Position numbers and translations under genes: made by a program. A DNA stretch of 64,000 nt from the NCBI GenBank assembly GCA_947503305.1, contig CANNDF010000003.1, positions 372,001 to 436,000 on the forward strand. The letters run 5' to 3'. The notes below the pieces were generated by a model that saw only the letters and a program-made list of their open reading frames with translations, searched no databases and was not told the origin of the DNA. The stretch is from an uncultured Dokdonia sp. (lineage in GTDB: Bacteria; Bacteroidota; Bacteroidia; Flavobacteriales; Flavobacteriaceae). Of the stretch, positions 21,001 to 28,433 are shown piece by piece. The stretch's first letter is position 1, and each line of letters starts with the position of its first letter.

Positions 21001-21480
21001 AGCTTTAACCCACAAGAAGGCGTTGCAGATGCTATCCTCTATAAACAAGATGATGTTCTCAGCTATTTACTAAAATCTGGAGCAAAAGCTACACCAAATC
21101 ATATAAAGCAAGCTATTGAGTTTGATAATAGCAAAGGTCTTACACTGCTACTAGAAACAGGAATATCCATAAATACTCCCTTTGAAAATGGCTCTACTGC
21201 ACTTCATTTGGCTGTAGTGCAATCAGATCCAGAAAATCTTGACATACTTAACATACTGCTTTCTCAGAAAGCAATTCAAATAAATATAAAAAATAGCAAA
21301 GGAGAAACCCCATTACATCTAGCATCTAAAAAAGGGGAAGATATACTAACTATTATAAAATTATTAGTAGACAAGGGAGCAGATATTACGGCAAAAAATA
21401 CAAATGATGAAACTCCTATAGATTATTCCTTTGATAAAACCACAAAAAATTACCTCAAAAAAAGGGTGAAATCTCAATAG
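18079..21480 (+). CDS. Secreted MACPF pore-forming protein with a long ankyrin-repeat array
   Basis: This 1133-residue protein starts at a TTG: a stop codon lies 12 bp upstream and no in-frame ATG fits, while the signal peptide (residues 1-24, ending SNAQ) is complete. The N-terminal third has MACPF/CDC hallmarks: LGHGFDI at 45-51, the signature HGTHVAQEVSYGG at 176-188 (family form YGTHY-x6-GG), and later GGQTELPWFTLWENT before a helical PI-containing segment. From about residue 485 to the end there are roughly twenty ankyrin-like repeats. Most are degenerate, but the last ones are canonical (GSTALHLAV, GETPLHLASKKG). There is no T9SS tail or lipobox. MACPF proteins insert into membranes; an antibacterial or anti-eukaryote toxin or a surface adhesin are both possible. 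It converges with the curli operon. Confidence 0.82.
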   Translation: MKTLKFLSVLLYAYCFLISIESNAQSSASNNIGFSDSMLSKNDVLGHGFDIRTIDPLNWSASSIGEVFIAPKITRDKKTISSPESYHFVTNTYEFEKEVLKSDSINRPLRATNSKAYFKPFGETANSNVLMVYTQKKVITESAKFNPIQSQLDISLIEDFKRLGRDITPAGFISRHGTHVAQEVSYGGLFVLRNSISKNDFIYSPYTKDIFTDKLKVEIKNIQTEGPKEDPYIHTKTGALYTVGGQTELPWFTLWENTVNTNNQIPIDIELTPIVDVLRALSLPDIENKIEKLNVLDSITQIATQSARSQISSGTKSHFFKKYSLRFKQEIVDIVKKSMGPVKTSSNDYTGDIFFGGFSKDEALLNTKPLIERGGLRLETLITDELVRLDKNVIVTIKPDDIEYGYMSVWDDTKKLFKSKDRKRLRVAGSEEAKTYYKDALLKNVQKTVTITSVDDHIYEVTYTMELVKETDLLKNLNTTYNYALDSELVAAAATGDIEKLTLLFARNANTRNDGVIRSIITNKQSPNVLNFVLDNGIIPTTNDLDLAFERDYFNRDYALILLETGARPKNNMIYKAVAYRDAPTIYALFREGAEPRNNDLAFALRMNYYPTVKALMGEDYESFEAGKNELLLAAENNDAELAQKFIELGATADAYILSQAISHDNETLKNVIIPVTEASSESLKVAASINDTNLFKYFIDKDATLEEDTVSEITIDNNNTTILDLALKNGGNAQKAITYAIKKQNKPAIVTSLKNKANPDVVFDYAVKKNDITLFEDALVTYNGDPEKALQTAVEKDKLAFAELILSNKDMKVNPNKAIDFAVENENLTMVELLVNNEGDPNIGIERAVTKENIPIVQYLISKGAETIDPSLIKSAVKNENLELSKVLIEEGEANANNAIVSATETANVDITSYLLDKGATADQALKSAMETKNEEIILTLMKNLEAPLHNNALSTAARKGNKRVIQYLISEKSFNPQEGVADAILYKQDDVLSYLLKSGAKATPNHIKQAIEFDNSKGLTLLLETGISINTPFENGSTALHLAVVQSDPENLDILNILLSQKAIQINIKNSKGETPLHLASKKGEDILTIIKLLVDKGADITAKNTNDETPIDYSFDKTTKNYLKKRVKSQ

Positions 21481-21493
21481 TAAATCACAGGTA

Positions 21494-21507
21494 GCTTTCG
21501 CGAAAGC
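21494..21507. repeat. Window palindrome GCTTTCGCGAAAGC, intergenic
   Basis: Perfect copy between the convergent MACPF and curli-locus genes. No T run follows, so it is not a standard terminator. Confidence 0.9.
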
Positions 21508-21537
21508 ATTACTACTATCACTTATTGTTTCCTAAAA

Positions 21538-23055
21538 TTAATTAGATTCCCAATCTGCCATTTTTGCACCATCAGTAAATAGGATAAATAAATCTTGTTG
21601 ATTCCCAATATTAAAGGTTGCAATAGTAGGTATTGCTCCTGGATTATTAAGAACTCTAGTAAATATCACATTCCCTTCTGAAGGTGAGAATCTAGTATCT
21701 AAATCATTTTCACCTAATTGCGTACTGATATCTATAGCTTGCGTAGTATCTGCAATAATATCGTAAGTGAAAATTCGGCTTTCAAAAATTCGGTAATTTG
21801 AATTTTCTGCTCCAGACACATCATACGTATAAAGAATGGTATCTCCATTTGCACTTATATCTATTCCTCCTGCTGCGCCAGGAACAGATTCTAAGGCAAC
21901 GCTTTGTTCAACACCAGAAGATATATCTATTGTAAAGATCCGAACGTTATATCCATTAATATCATTGGTTTTAAGTGCCACTATATTGCTAGTAATCTCA
22001 GGTAAATCTATTTCTGATATAAACGAACCATCTGATGTCTGGTATAAAAATTCTAGTCCACTTCCATCCGTATTAATACTATATAATTTATCAAAATTTG
22101 CATAATATAATTTACTGCCATTCTCTGCCCAAGCATATCGCACTTCTTCTTGTCTAAAACCAACAACAGGAACACTACTTGTTACTTGCTGTACATCTTC
22201 TCCTGCCAGTGACATCGTAAATAAATGTGTCTCTCCTCCTACAGTTCTTAAAAAAGCAATCCGATTTACTATACTATTCCTTCTGGGTCTAAAACTATTT
22301 GAAGTTTCTGAAGTGATTTGTAAAACATTGATATCTGTTTGATTATTTCCTGTATCTTGACTACCAGAAAAAATAACATTATTTCCCCCTATTCTTCGTG
22401 TAAATAAAATAGGATTTGATGGGGAGTCTAAGGTTGTAAAACTACTTATCGTTGAAGTTACTGGGTCATTTGTTCCATCAGTAGCAGAAACTTGCCAAAA
22501 ATAATTAGTAGATAATCGTAAATTATTAACGACAAAAGTAGTGTCTTGTGATATCTCAAAATTTTGAATTTCATTAGTTCCACCATCCCTAAGTTGTAAT
22601 GTATAATCCAGATCATCATTCTCTGGATCTGTAGCATCCCAAGCAAACTCTACTTGTGTATCAAGTCCAACTTGTTCATCTTCAGGAAAAATTAATACAG
22701 GTTGAGAAGGAGCATCATTTGTTGTAGAAGAAGGTTCTAACTCAAAAGCAACATTAGAAATTGTATTTGCTGTAATAGCAACAGATTCAAAAGCAGCACT
22801 AAAACCGTCCAGTTCTGCTTGTACAGAATAGTCATCTACAAGAATATTATCAAATACGAAGTTCCCATTTTCGTCAGAAAACACAGTGCTAGAAGCTGGG
22901 TTTGTAGATATCTGAACATTTTCAAGAGGCAAACCAGTTGCACCTTCTATCACTGTACCTACTAATGTCCCTAGTACTTCCTCATCTATTGTACTTTCAC
23001 TACAACTTAATAAGGTGGCAATTGTAATACCTAATAAGAATATATTATTTTTCAT
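21538..23055 (-). CDS. Curli-locus lipoprotein with CarboxypepD_reg, FN3-like and beta-propeller regions
   Basis: The 505-residue protein is a lipoprotein (LLSC, Cys18). Residues about 30-105 look like a carboxypeptidase-regulatory-like domain (GTVIEGATGLPLENVQIS ... GNFVFDNI). Residues 115-215 resemble a fibronectin III-like domain (DLDYTLQLRDGG, LSTNYFWQVSATDG). The rest has TolB/WD40-like propeller repeats (ILFTRRIGG, RIAFLRTVGGETHLFTMS). Its start overlaps the csgG stop by 11 bp, so it is translated as part of the curli operon. It might bind the export pore or the fibre at the cell surface; this rests on operon membership only. Confidence 0.75.
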   Translation of the reverse strand: MKNNIFLLGITIATLLSCSESTIDEEVLGTLVGTVIEGATGLPLENVQISTNPASSTVFSDENGNFVFDNILVDDYSVQAELDGFSAAFESVAITANTISNVAFELEPSSTTNDAPSQPVLIFPEDEQVGLDTQVEFAWDATDPENDDLDYTLQLRDGGTNEIQNFEISQDTTFVVNNLRLSTNYFWQVSATDGTNDPVTSTISSFTTLDSPSNPILFTRRIGGNNVIFSGSQDTGNNQTDINVLQITSETSNSFRPRRNSIVNRIAFLRTVGGETHLFTMSLAGEDVQQVTSSVPVVGFRQEEVRYAWAENGSKLYYANFDKLYSINTDGSGLEFLYQTSDGSFISEIDLPEITSNIVALKTNDINGYNVRIFTIDISSGVEQSVALESVPGAAGGIDISANGDTILYTYDVSGAENSNYRIFESRIFTYDIIADTTQAIDISTQLGENDLDTRFSPSEGNVIFTRVLNNPGAIPTIATFNIGNQQDLFILFTDGAKMADWESN

Positions 23056-24472
23056 CTTCTACTAATGTATTTTCCTTAATCTTATTTTTATTTTTCCAAT
23101 TAAAATTATAATTCAGACCTAGTCCAAAATTATAATAAAAATCATCTCTTCTTCCTTGATCTAGAAAATCTAAATCATCAGATGTAACAACATTTTGTTC
23201 TGCAAATGCTTTTATACTGATTCTAGGAGAAACTTTATATTTTAGACCTAACCCAAATTGAAACTTAAAGAACGTTTTTCCAAATCTAAAACTCTCGTCT
23301 TCAGGTTTTACTAAATCTACAATCAATCCAGGACCAGCAAATACATAAGGACTAAAATCATCATTTGGTAATATATCAAAATGACCATTAAGATCTATAC
23401 TCCCAAATATATTGTCGTACGAGGTACCATTATCTATTTTGAAAATAGTCCCTGCAAGACCAACTCCTACATATTTTGTTAATCCAAATTCTACTTCTCC
23501 TTTACCCATAAAGCCTAACTTCCTAGTTGTATAATCTCCATCAGGCAATGTAAATCCTCCAGATAAGCTAATGGCATTATTATACTCTTTGTCTATAAAT
23601 AATCGATTGTATAATAATGTGGATTCATCCTGAGCTTTATCTTCTATATAGGAAGCGACAAGTTGATCGTTTGCCTGTTTCCCAAATTTTGTACTCCATA
23701 ATTGATCTTTTACGCCTTCTATAATAAGGTCATGTACTGCCTTTTCGATTGCATCTTTAACAGCAATTTGTACAGGCTCGTTTTGAGTAATTCCAGTTTC
23801 TGCTTCTAACAATCTTTGAAATTTCACAAACCTAAAAAAATTGGCATCTAAAGCCTGTGATAAAATAGTTTTAGAAACATAAATTGTTTTAAGAATCTCA
23901 CCACTGTTTGTGGAGACAGCTCTTAAATAAACAGTAATTCTATCCTGTCTGTATCGAGCAGATCCTCCTAGTCCAAAATATCGAGCACCTACACCTCCAG
24001 TAACAATATTAGTATCGTAAGAGATAATCCCTCCTTCCAAAATAAGACCTGCATATAATAATGGAGGTAATGGAGGTTCATTTGGATTTAAATTCTTTAT
24101 ATATTCTTGTTTTGTATTTCTTATAATATTACGTTCTGTAGATAGATTACTTAAGTTTTCTCTTTCAATAGGTACAAACCATCCAGAATCTTCTAATGCT
24201 TTTATAAGTATTGTTGTGGCACCTTGAGTTACTGCAGTACTAAAAGTACTTCCATTCTCAACGGCCTTAAATTGTCCTGTTTGATCGCTGAAATTATAAA
24301 CTGCAACTTCTAAAGGGTCTGCAGCCTCAGGCAAATCAAGTAAGTTTTTTGTGCTCGATGAGTATTCTCCTACTCTAGCGGGCTCTTGAAATATGGGTTG
24401 ATTAAAATATGTACCGCAAGATGTAAGCAAAAGTATTCCTGCAAAACCTGCAAGCTTTTTAAAATAAGACAT
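23045..24472 (-). CDS. csgG: CsgG-like curli export lipoprotein with extra C-terminal beta-barrel domain
   Basis: CsgG forms the outer-membrane pore that secretes curli subunits. The lipoprotein signal is LTSC (Cys19). The CsgG domain covers about residues 40-260, with VAVYNFSDQTGQFK, SGWFVPIERENL and RYRQDRITVYLRAVSTNSGE. Escherichia coli CsgG has 277 residues; this one has 475. The extra C-terminal part starts near residue 280 and shows alternating beta strands ending in aromatic residues (ISLSGGFTLP, VEFGLTKYVGVGLAG, FQFGLGLKYKV, FGLGLNYNFNW), typical of a small outer-membrane barrel. It lies 12 bp after csgF in the csgB-E-F-G operon. The pore function is well supported; the role of the barrel is unknown. 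Confidence 0.9.
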   Translation of the reverse strand: MSYFKKLAGFAGILLLTSCGTYFNQPIFQEPARVGEYSSSTKNLLDLPEAADPLEVAVYNFSDQTGQFKAVENGSTFSTAVTQGATTILIKALEDSGWFVPIERENLSNLSTERNIIRNTKQEYIKNLNPNEPPLPPLLYAGLILEGGIISYDTNIVTGGVGARYFGLGGSARYRQDRITVYLRAVSTNSGEILKTIYVSKTILSQALDANFFRFVKFQRLLEAETGITQNEPVQIAVKDAIEKAVHDLIIEGVKDQLWSTKFGKQANDQLVASYIEDKAQDESTLLYNRLFIDKEYNNAISLSGGFTLPDGDYTTRKLGFMGKGEVEFGLTKYVGVGLAGTIFKIDNGTSYDNIFGSIDLNGHFDILPNDDFSPYVFAGPGLIVDLVKPEDESFRFGKTFFKFQFGLGLKYKVSPRISIKAFAEQNVVTSDDLDFLDQGRRDDFYYNFGLGLNYNFNWKNKNKIKENTLVEDEK

Positions 24473-24484
24473 ATAGATAGATTA

Positions 24485-24892
24485 CTAGTTTGGGACAATT
24501 ACTTGGGTTTCTTCTCCATTTGATGTGTCTAGAATATTGATTACTAAACCTTCATCTGATTCAAAAACTTCTACAGCTAGTGTACCAAAAGAAAAGGTTC
24601 CTGGTTCTGTTAGGTCACCAATGGAACTTATTTGTTGTTGCGTAAGAGTTCTGGATATTTGACTTAAAATTTGATCATTCAAATTCTCTCCAAATCGTTC
24701 AAGATCACTTTGTTGATCTTGCTCATTTTGAGGGGCTGTAAGTCCATTTTGAGCTTGAGCAGAACTTAAAATTTGTTGATAATTAAAAGTGTCTCCCCCA
24801 AAAAAAGGACTGATAGGTCTGTATGAAAACTGTTGTGCAGATAAGCTTATACCTGCCATTAAGAATAATCCTAATAGTATGATTTTTTTCAT
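24485..24892 (-). CDS. csgF: CsgF-like curli assembly protein
   Basis: CsgF caps the CsgG pore and couples secretion to nucleation. The mature N terminus is QQFSYRPISPFFGGDTFN, then a QILSSAQAQN motif that closely matches the region of CsgF that inserts into CsgG (family knowledge). The ATG at 24892 opens a standard signal peptide, while an in-frame ATG at 24916 lies inside csgE and is rejected. The product has 135 residues. It begins 1 bp after the csgE stop and ends 12 bp before csgG, so the three are tightly coupled. Confidence 0.9.
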   Translation of the reverse strand: MKKIILLGLFLMAGISLSAQQFSYRPISPFFGGDTFNYQQILSSAQAQNGLTAPQNEQDQQSDLERFGENLNDQILSQISRTLTQQQISSIGDLTEPGTFSFGTLAVEVFESDEGLVINILDTSNGEETQVIVPN

Positions 24893-24893
24893 A

Positions 24894-25682
24894 TTAGTAT
24901 CGAGTAAATTGTTCATTTTGTTGTTCTAATCGTTGCAACTGGCCTAACACTCTATTAAGAGATGTAGACGCCATGCTTTTTAAAAATTCTTTCCTTGGTT
25001 GGGCAAAAAATCTCCAGACTAATTGATCATCTACAGTTACAGAAATTCTTGTATTACGCCCGCGTCCTGGGACTTCTTTTATAAGAATGTTCTTTGTTGT
25101 AATAATCTGTCTGTTATAAAATTCTGAATAAAAGTAACGATAAAAATCTCTACCAGCCTTAGTAATCGTTTTTTCTAGAACAAAACCTTGCAAAACAAAA
25201 CCATCTTGAGGTCTTGCTTGATCACCAGTATTTGTAAATAATTCTTCTTCAGGGGTAATAGGAATATCACTCTTACCTCCCTCTTCTAAAACAATTCTAT
25301 CTCTTCCGATAGGTTTTCCATCTACATCATAGATGATTAAAACTAATATAGTCTTTCCTTCTAAATTAAAATTTACAGTTAAATTAGTAAGTATTTCTTT
25401 TTGGTTAGCTTTTGAATAAAAGCGCTCTACTCGATTTGCTTTTTCTGTGTTTCCATTTTCATCTTGAGTAAAAATCATATAATCATAACTAAGATTATAA
25501 TTAGATGGAGTTACATTCTCGGCTGTTGCGATAAATGTATAGAACTCACTATTTTTTTCTACAAGAATTTTTGCCTTAATCTCTTTATTAAAAAACTGAC
25601 CATTCATTGAAGTACTTCCCATAAGAAATATTCCTAAAAAGACAATCAGTCGAAACACTATATAAAAAGATTTCAACGGCAT
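24894..25682 (-). CDS. csgE: CsgE-like curli chaperone with an extra N-terminal domain
   Basis: CsgE is the periplasmic gatekeeper that delivers curlin to CsgG. The CsgE domain is the C-terminal part, from about residue 160 (GFVLEKTITKAGRDFYRYF, VPGRGRNTRISV, WRFFAQPRKEF). Escherichia coli CsgE has about 129 residues; this protein has 262. The additional part, residues about 32-130, is a beta-rich domain (YNLSYDYMIFTQDENGN, KTILVLIIYDVDGKPIGRDR) whose strand pattern resembles CsgH/CsgC, the curlin aggregation inhibitors of other bacteria. No separate csgC or csgH gene is seen here. The resemblance is by eye and needs a structural comparison. A signal peptide covers about residues 1-29. Confidence 0.85.
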   Translation of the reverse strand: MPLKSFYIVFRLIVFLGIFLMGSTSMNGQFFNKEIKAKILVEKNSEFYTFIATAENVTPSNYNLSYDYMIFTQDENGNTEKANRVERFYSKANQKEILTNLTVNFNLEGKTILVLIIYDVDGKPIGRDRIVLEEGGKSDIPITPEEELFTNTGDQARPQDGFVLQGFVLEKTITKAGRDFYRYFYSEFYNRQIITTKNILIKEVPGRGRNTRISVTVDDQLVWRFFAQPRKEFLKSMASTSLNRVLGQLQRLEQQNEQFTRY

Positions 25683-25695
25683 TTATAGCGTATTA

Positions 25696-26238
25696 TTAAT
25701 TGAAACTTCTAATTATTAATGAAGGAGAAGCTTCTGTTTGTCTAAAGATAAGTGACTTCGTAATTGAATTTACTCCGATACGCTCAAATCTAAGATTATC
25801 TCCCTGTTGCTCTAATTGAAGTGAAACATCTTCTGATGGGCTATTTACCACATCTAAAACTACATTAAAATCTCCTGTTTGTTCTATATCGGCTATAGCC
25901 GTACGTGCTTGATAAAAAAGATCCGTTCTATTACCGGTACCCTCTTGCCGTACATTAATCTCACTAGATACTGTTGCAGTAGATATATTTGCTACATTTA
26001 ATTCTCCTATTTGTGTAAGAAATAATGAATTCCCTTGAATCTGACTATTCCTAGGATTAATATCATTATTAATCCCCAAATTACCAAATAGCGTTGGTGT
26101 AGCATTACTCACTTCGATTTCTATAACCTCATCTTCAGTTGTTTGCTCATCATCGTTATATGTTTGACTGAACATTGTCAGTGTTCCAAGAAAAAAAACA
26201 ACGGTACAAAGTGTGGTTATTTTATTAGAAAATTTCAT
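25696..26238 (-). CDS. csgB: CsgB-like minor curlin (nucleator)
   Basis: The ATG at 26238 starts a 180-residue secreted protein with a normal signal peptide; an in-frame ATG at 26262 adds only a poor N-terminal extension. After an acidic linker there are several degenerate curlin-type repeats with N, Q and G at fixed spacing: NSLFLTQIGELN, EINVRQEGTGN, IADIEQTGDFN, VSLQLEQQGDN and LIFRQTEAS. It is shorter and less regular than the three large curlins upstream and leads the csgE-F-G operon, which fits a nucleating subunit. The gene name is assigned by position and repeat type and could equally be a second minor curlin. Confidence 0.75.
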   Translation of the reverse strand: MKFSNKITTLCTVVFFLGTLTMFSQTYNDDEQTTEDEVIEIEVSNATPTLFGNLGINNDINPRNSQIQGNSLFLTQIGELNVANISTATVSSEINVRQEGTGNRTDLFYQARTAIADIEQTGDFNVVLDVVNSPSEDVSLQLEQQGDNLRFERIGVNSITKSLIFRQTEASPSLIIRSFN

Positions 26239-26275
26239 GATCATTATTATTAGGTTACTCATATCAAACTTGAAA

Positions 26276-26304
26276 AAGGAGGGATTATTTTAAAATCCCT
26301 CCTT
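26276..26304 (-). terminator. Terminator or attenuator between the last curlin gene and csgB
   Basis: AAGGAGGGATT (26276-26286) pairs with AATCCCTCCTT (26294-26304), an 11-bp stem with a 7-base loop. Read on the minus strand it is followed by TTTTT. It lies after the curlin gene that ends at 26375 and about 40 bp before the csgB start, so read-through would set the ratio of curlin to export machinery. Confidence 0.75.
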
Positions 26305-26374
26305 ATAAAACTATTTATAGCTTAATACTTTATGGTCTAAAAGTACTAAATTTATAATTAATGTAACTTATATT

Positions 26375-27892
26375 CTAGTTACATCCAGGACATAATTCTG
26401 GTACAGTAACCGTTCCAGGAGTGATTTGATCAAATTCCATCATTTCACCAAAATCACAAGTCTCAACTTGTAAACCTAAATCTCCACCAGAACCTGTCTG
26501 ATAGATATTTGCTTGGTTTCCTCCGTTTCCAGGACCAAATTGACCTGCATTTTGCTCTACTAATGCACTCTGTCCATCAGTCTGTACTACTTTAATTCTG
26601 TTTGCGCTACCATTCTGAAGGGTTTCAAGACGTGAATCATTTCCATACTGCTCAGTACTTACTAAGTTATTCTGACCTCTTTGTACAGAAAACGCATTGT
26701 TGCGCTTACCATCCTGGAACTGAGCTGCTTTATGGCTAAATCCGTTTTGACCGATAGCAGCTGTGTTATTATCATCCTTCTGATCTTGGAATGCATAATT
26801 ATCTCCTCCTGCTGGGTGACCATTAGAATTCTGAACAATTAATGCTTCTTGATTCCATCCAGATTGATTTTGTTGTGCTTTATTAGGTCCTGAATCTGCA
26901 CTACCAAACTGATGGATCTCTGCAGCACTCATTTTACCTGTTTGCATTTGAATAGCTTCTCCACCAAATGATCCAGCTTCTGAAACTGAAAGATCTCCAT
27001 CAATTGCATTTAATTGATCATATACATCTGTTTCACCATTTGCATTTGCAGCTCCATCATTATCTAAGAAAAATCCAACTCCTGTATCAAAACCTTGGTT
27101 GATATAAGCAGTTTCTCCCTGCACACCTTCATCTGCAGTTGAGTTTTGAACTTGCTTAGCTTTGTTATCATTTCCTAGTTGATCCGTAAAAGCAACGCTT
27201 CTTCCTGTATCCCCTCCTCCATCAGGAGTTCCCATTTGAGATATAGAAGCCTCATTACGAGCTCCAAATTGGGCTGTACCAGCAATCATACCGTCACTTA
27301 AATTCGGCCCGGCATTCTGATTGATTAAAGATTTGTTATCATCACCACCTTGAATAGCAGCGGCAGAACTTCTATCAAACGTTTGTTGAATTCCTACAAA
27401 GTTTGTCTTACCATCCTGATATACTTCGGCAGAGTTATACTGAGCTTGCTCTCCTGTACCTTGTTGAATCATAGCTACATTGTCTTCACTACCATCATCA
27501 AATTGTCCTTGATGAGCAACCGCAAGGTTTTCATCTCCTTGTTGTCCTATTTGAGCACCGTTTCTAGAACCACTCTGTTTTACTTCTGCTACATTCTCAA
27601 CTCCACTTTCTGGCTGTACTTCTCCAGTTTGCATGATACGAGCAATGTTTTCTCCTGTACCAGAACCATTATCCTGGCTAGTGTACACAGATTGTCTTGT
27701 TCCAGCTTGTGCAACACGAACTTTGTTTGCATTCCCAAACTGGTAGTTTTCTGTTACGTTTGCATCTGCATCACCAGAGATGTTTGAAGTGGTCTCTGTA
27801 GCACCTCCTAAAAGTGGTGCAGGATCTGTCTGCTGACCAAATGCAACCGTTCCTATGAAAAGTGCCAAAGCACCAAAAATCATTTTTTTCAT
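26375..27892 (-). CDS. Large curlin-repeat protein (CsgA-like), third of three tandem paralogs
   Basis: The 505-residue secreted protein (signal peptide ending VAFGQ) consists of about twenty curlin-like repeats of the kind N-x-A-x-(I/V)-x-Q-x-G: NKVRVAQAGTRQ, ENVAEVKQSGSRN, NLAVAHQGQ, NKSLINQNAG, NNLVSTEQYGND, NRIKVVQTDG. Escherichia coli CsgA has only five repeats in 151 residues. The C terminus is a non-repeat tail with three cysteines, ending VPELCPGCN, the same in all three paralogs. It is expected to be an extracellular amyloid subunit exported by CsgG. A terminator follows at 26276. Long antisense open frames here are shadows of the repeats. Confidence 0.88.
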   Translation of the reverse strand: MKKMIFGALALFIGTVAFGQQTDPAPLLGGATETTSNISGDADANVTENYQFGNANKVRVAQAGTRQSVYTSQDNGSGTGENIARIMQTGEVQPESGVENVAEVKQSGSRNGAQIGQQGDENLAVAHQGQFDDGSEDNVAMIQQGTGEQAQYNSAEVYQDGKTNFVGIQQTFDRSSAAAIQGGDDNKSLINQNAGPNLSDGMIAGTAQFGARNEASISQMGTPDGGGDTGRSVAFTDQLGNDNKAKQVQNSTADEGVQGETAYINQGFDTGVGFFLDNDGAANANGETDVYDQLNAIDGDLSVSEAGSFGGEAIQMQTGKMSAAEIHQFGSADSGPNKAQQNQSGWNQEALIVQNSNGHPAGGDNYAFQDQKDDNNTAAIGQNGFSHKAAQFQDGKRNNAFSVQRGQNNLVSTEQYGNDSRLETLQNGSANRIKVVQTDGQSALVEQNAGQFGPGNGGNQANIYQTGSGGDLGLQVETCDFGEMMEFDQITPGTVTVPELCPGCN

Positions 27893-28301
27893 AATAAAAA
27901 GGTTTAATTAATAATTATATAAATGGTTAATAAATACACATTAATAGCGTACAGGGTATCAATCTGCATATTCAAAATGACCTGCACCAGCTTATTTCTT
28001 TTATTATGGGGGAAATATAATTCCGGGGGATACTTGGAAATATATATAGCTAATTTATGCAATTATAAGATGCATTTGAAAACATGATTCATTTTTTCGA
28101 CAAAACGTATATCAAAGTACAAACAACATATCTTCAATAGCCCATATTTACAGTACTTAACAACAAAAAGGGGCAAATGCCCTATAATGAGACATTATAC
28201 TATCAACAAGAATTTTCTTACGGAAATTGATTGATATTTTTATGACTTTCTTAAACAAGACTTTCACTAACGATTTTATGCTAATTTAACAGGGGATGTA
28301 C

Positions 28302-28315
28302 GCTTTCGCGAAAGC
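28302..28315. repeat. Window palindrome GCTTTCGCGAAAGC, intergenic
   Basis: Perfect copy between the second and third curlin genes; it is not part of the elements shared by the three curlin promoters. Confidence 0.9.
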
Positions 28316-28376
28316 ACATAAATTACACCTTATTTTATATCAATATAATACGATCTATTAACTCTTGATATAAAAC

Positions 28377-28416
28377 AAAAAGGAGGAAATGTATAATAAC
28401 ATTCCCTCCTTTTCAA
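28377..28416 (-). terminator. Terminator after the second curlin gene
   Basis: AAAAAGGAGGAAATGT pairs with ACATTCCCTCCTTTT with one mismatch, around a short AT-rich loop, about 20 bp after the stop at 28434. An A run on the plus strand gives a T run at the transcript's 3' end. Confidence 0.7.
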
Positions 28417-28433
28417 TATGATTTTTATATATC

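Larger units (their letters stand above)
27893..28433 (-). promoter_or_regulatory. Upstream region of the third curlin gene, with shared elements
   Basis: This 541-bp gap has no gene. Reading from the ATG outwards: a leader of about 50 bp (27893-27940) nearly identical in the other two curlin genes; two G5 runs on the plus strand at 28008-28012 and 28025-28029; a TTTTTTCGACAAAA element at 28092-28105; and AACAAGAATTTTCTTACGG at 28204-28222. The same elements occur in the same order before the other two curlin genes. The gap also holds a palindrome copy at 28302 and the terminator of the upstream curlin gene at 28377-28416. No clear -7/-33 pair was found. Confidence 0.6.

Noticed and set aside
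21494-21507. Palindrome as a bidirectional terminator
   Set aside because: The stem has almost no loop and no T run follows, and other copies lie inside expressed genes.
27350-27787. Long antisense open frames over the curlin genes (also 30883-31341)
   Set aside because: They mirror the codon periodicity of the repeats, translate to Ser/Leu-rich sequence with no domain, and lie in the same place in the paralogs.
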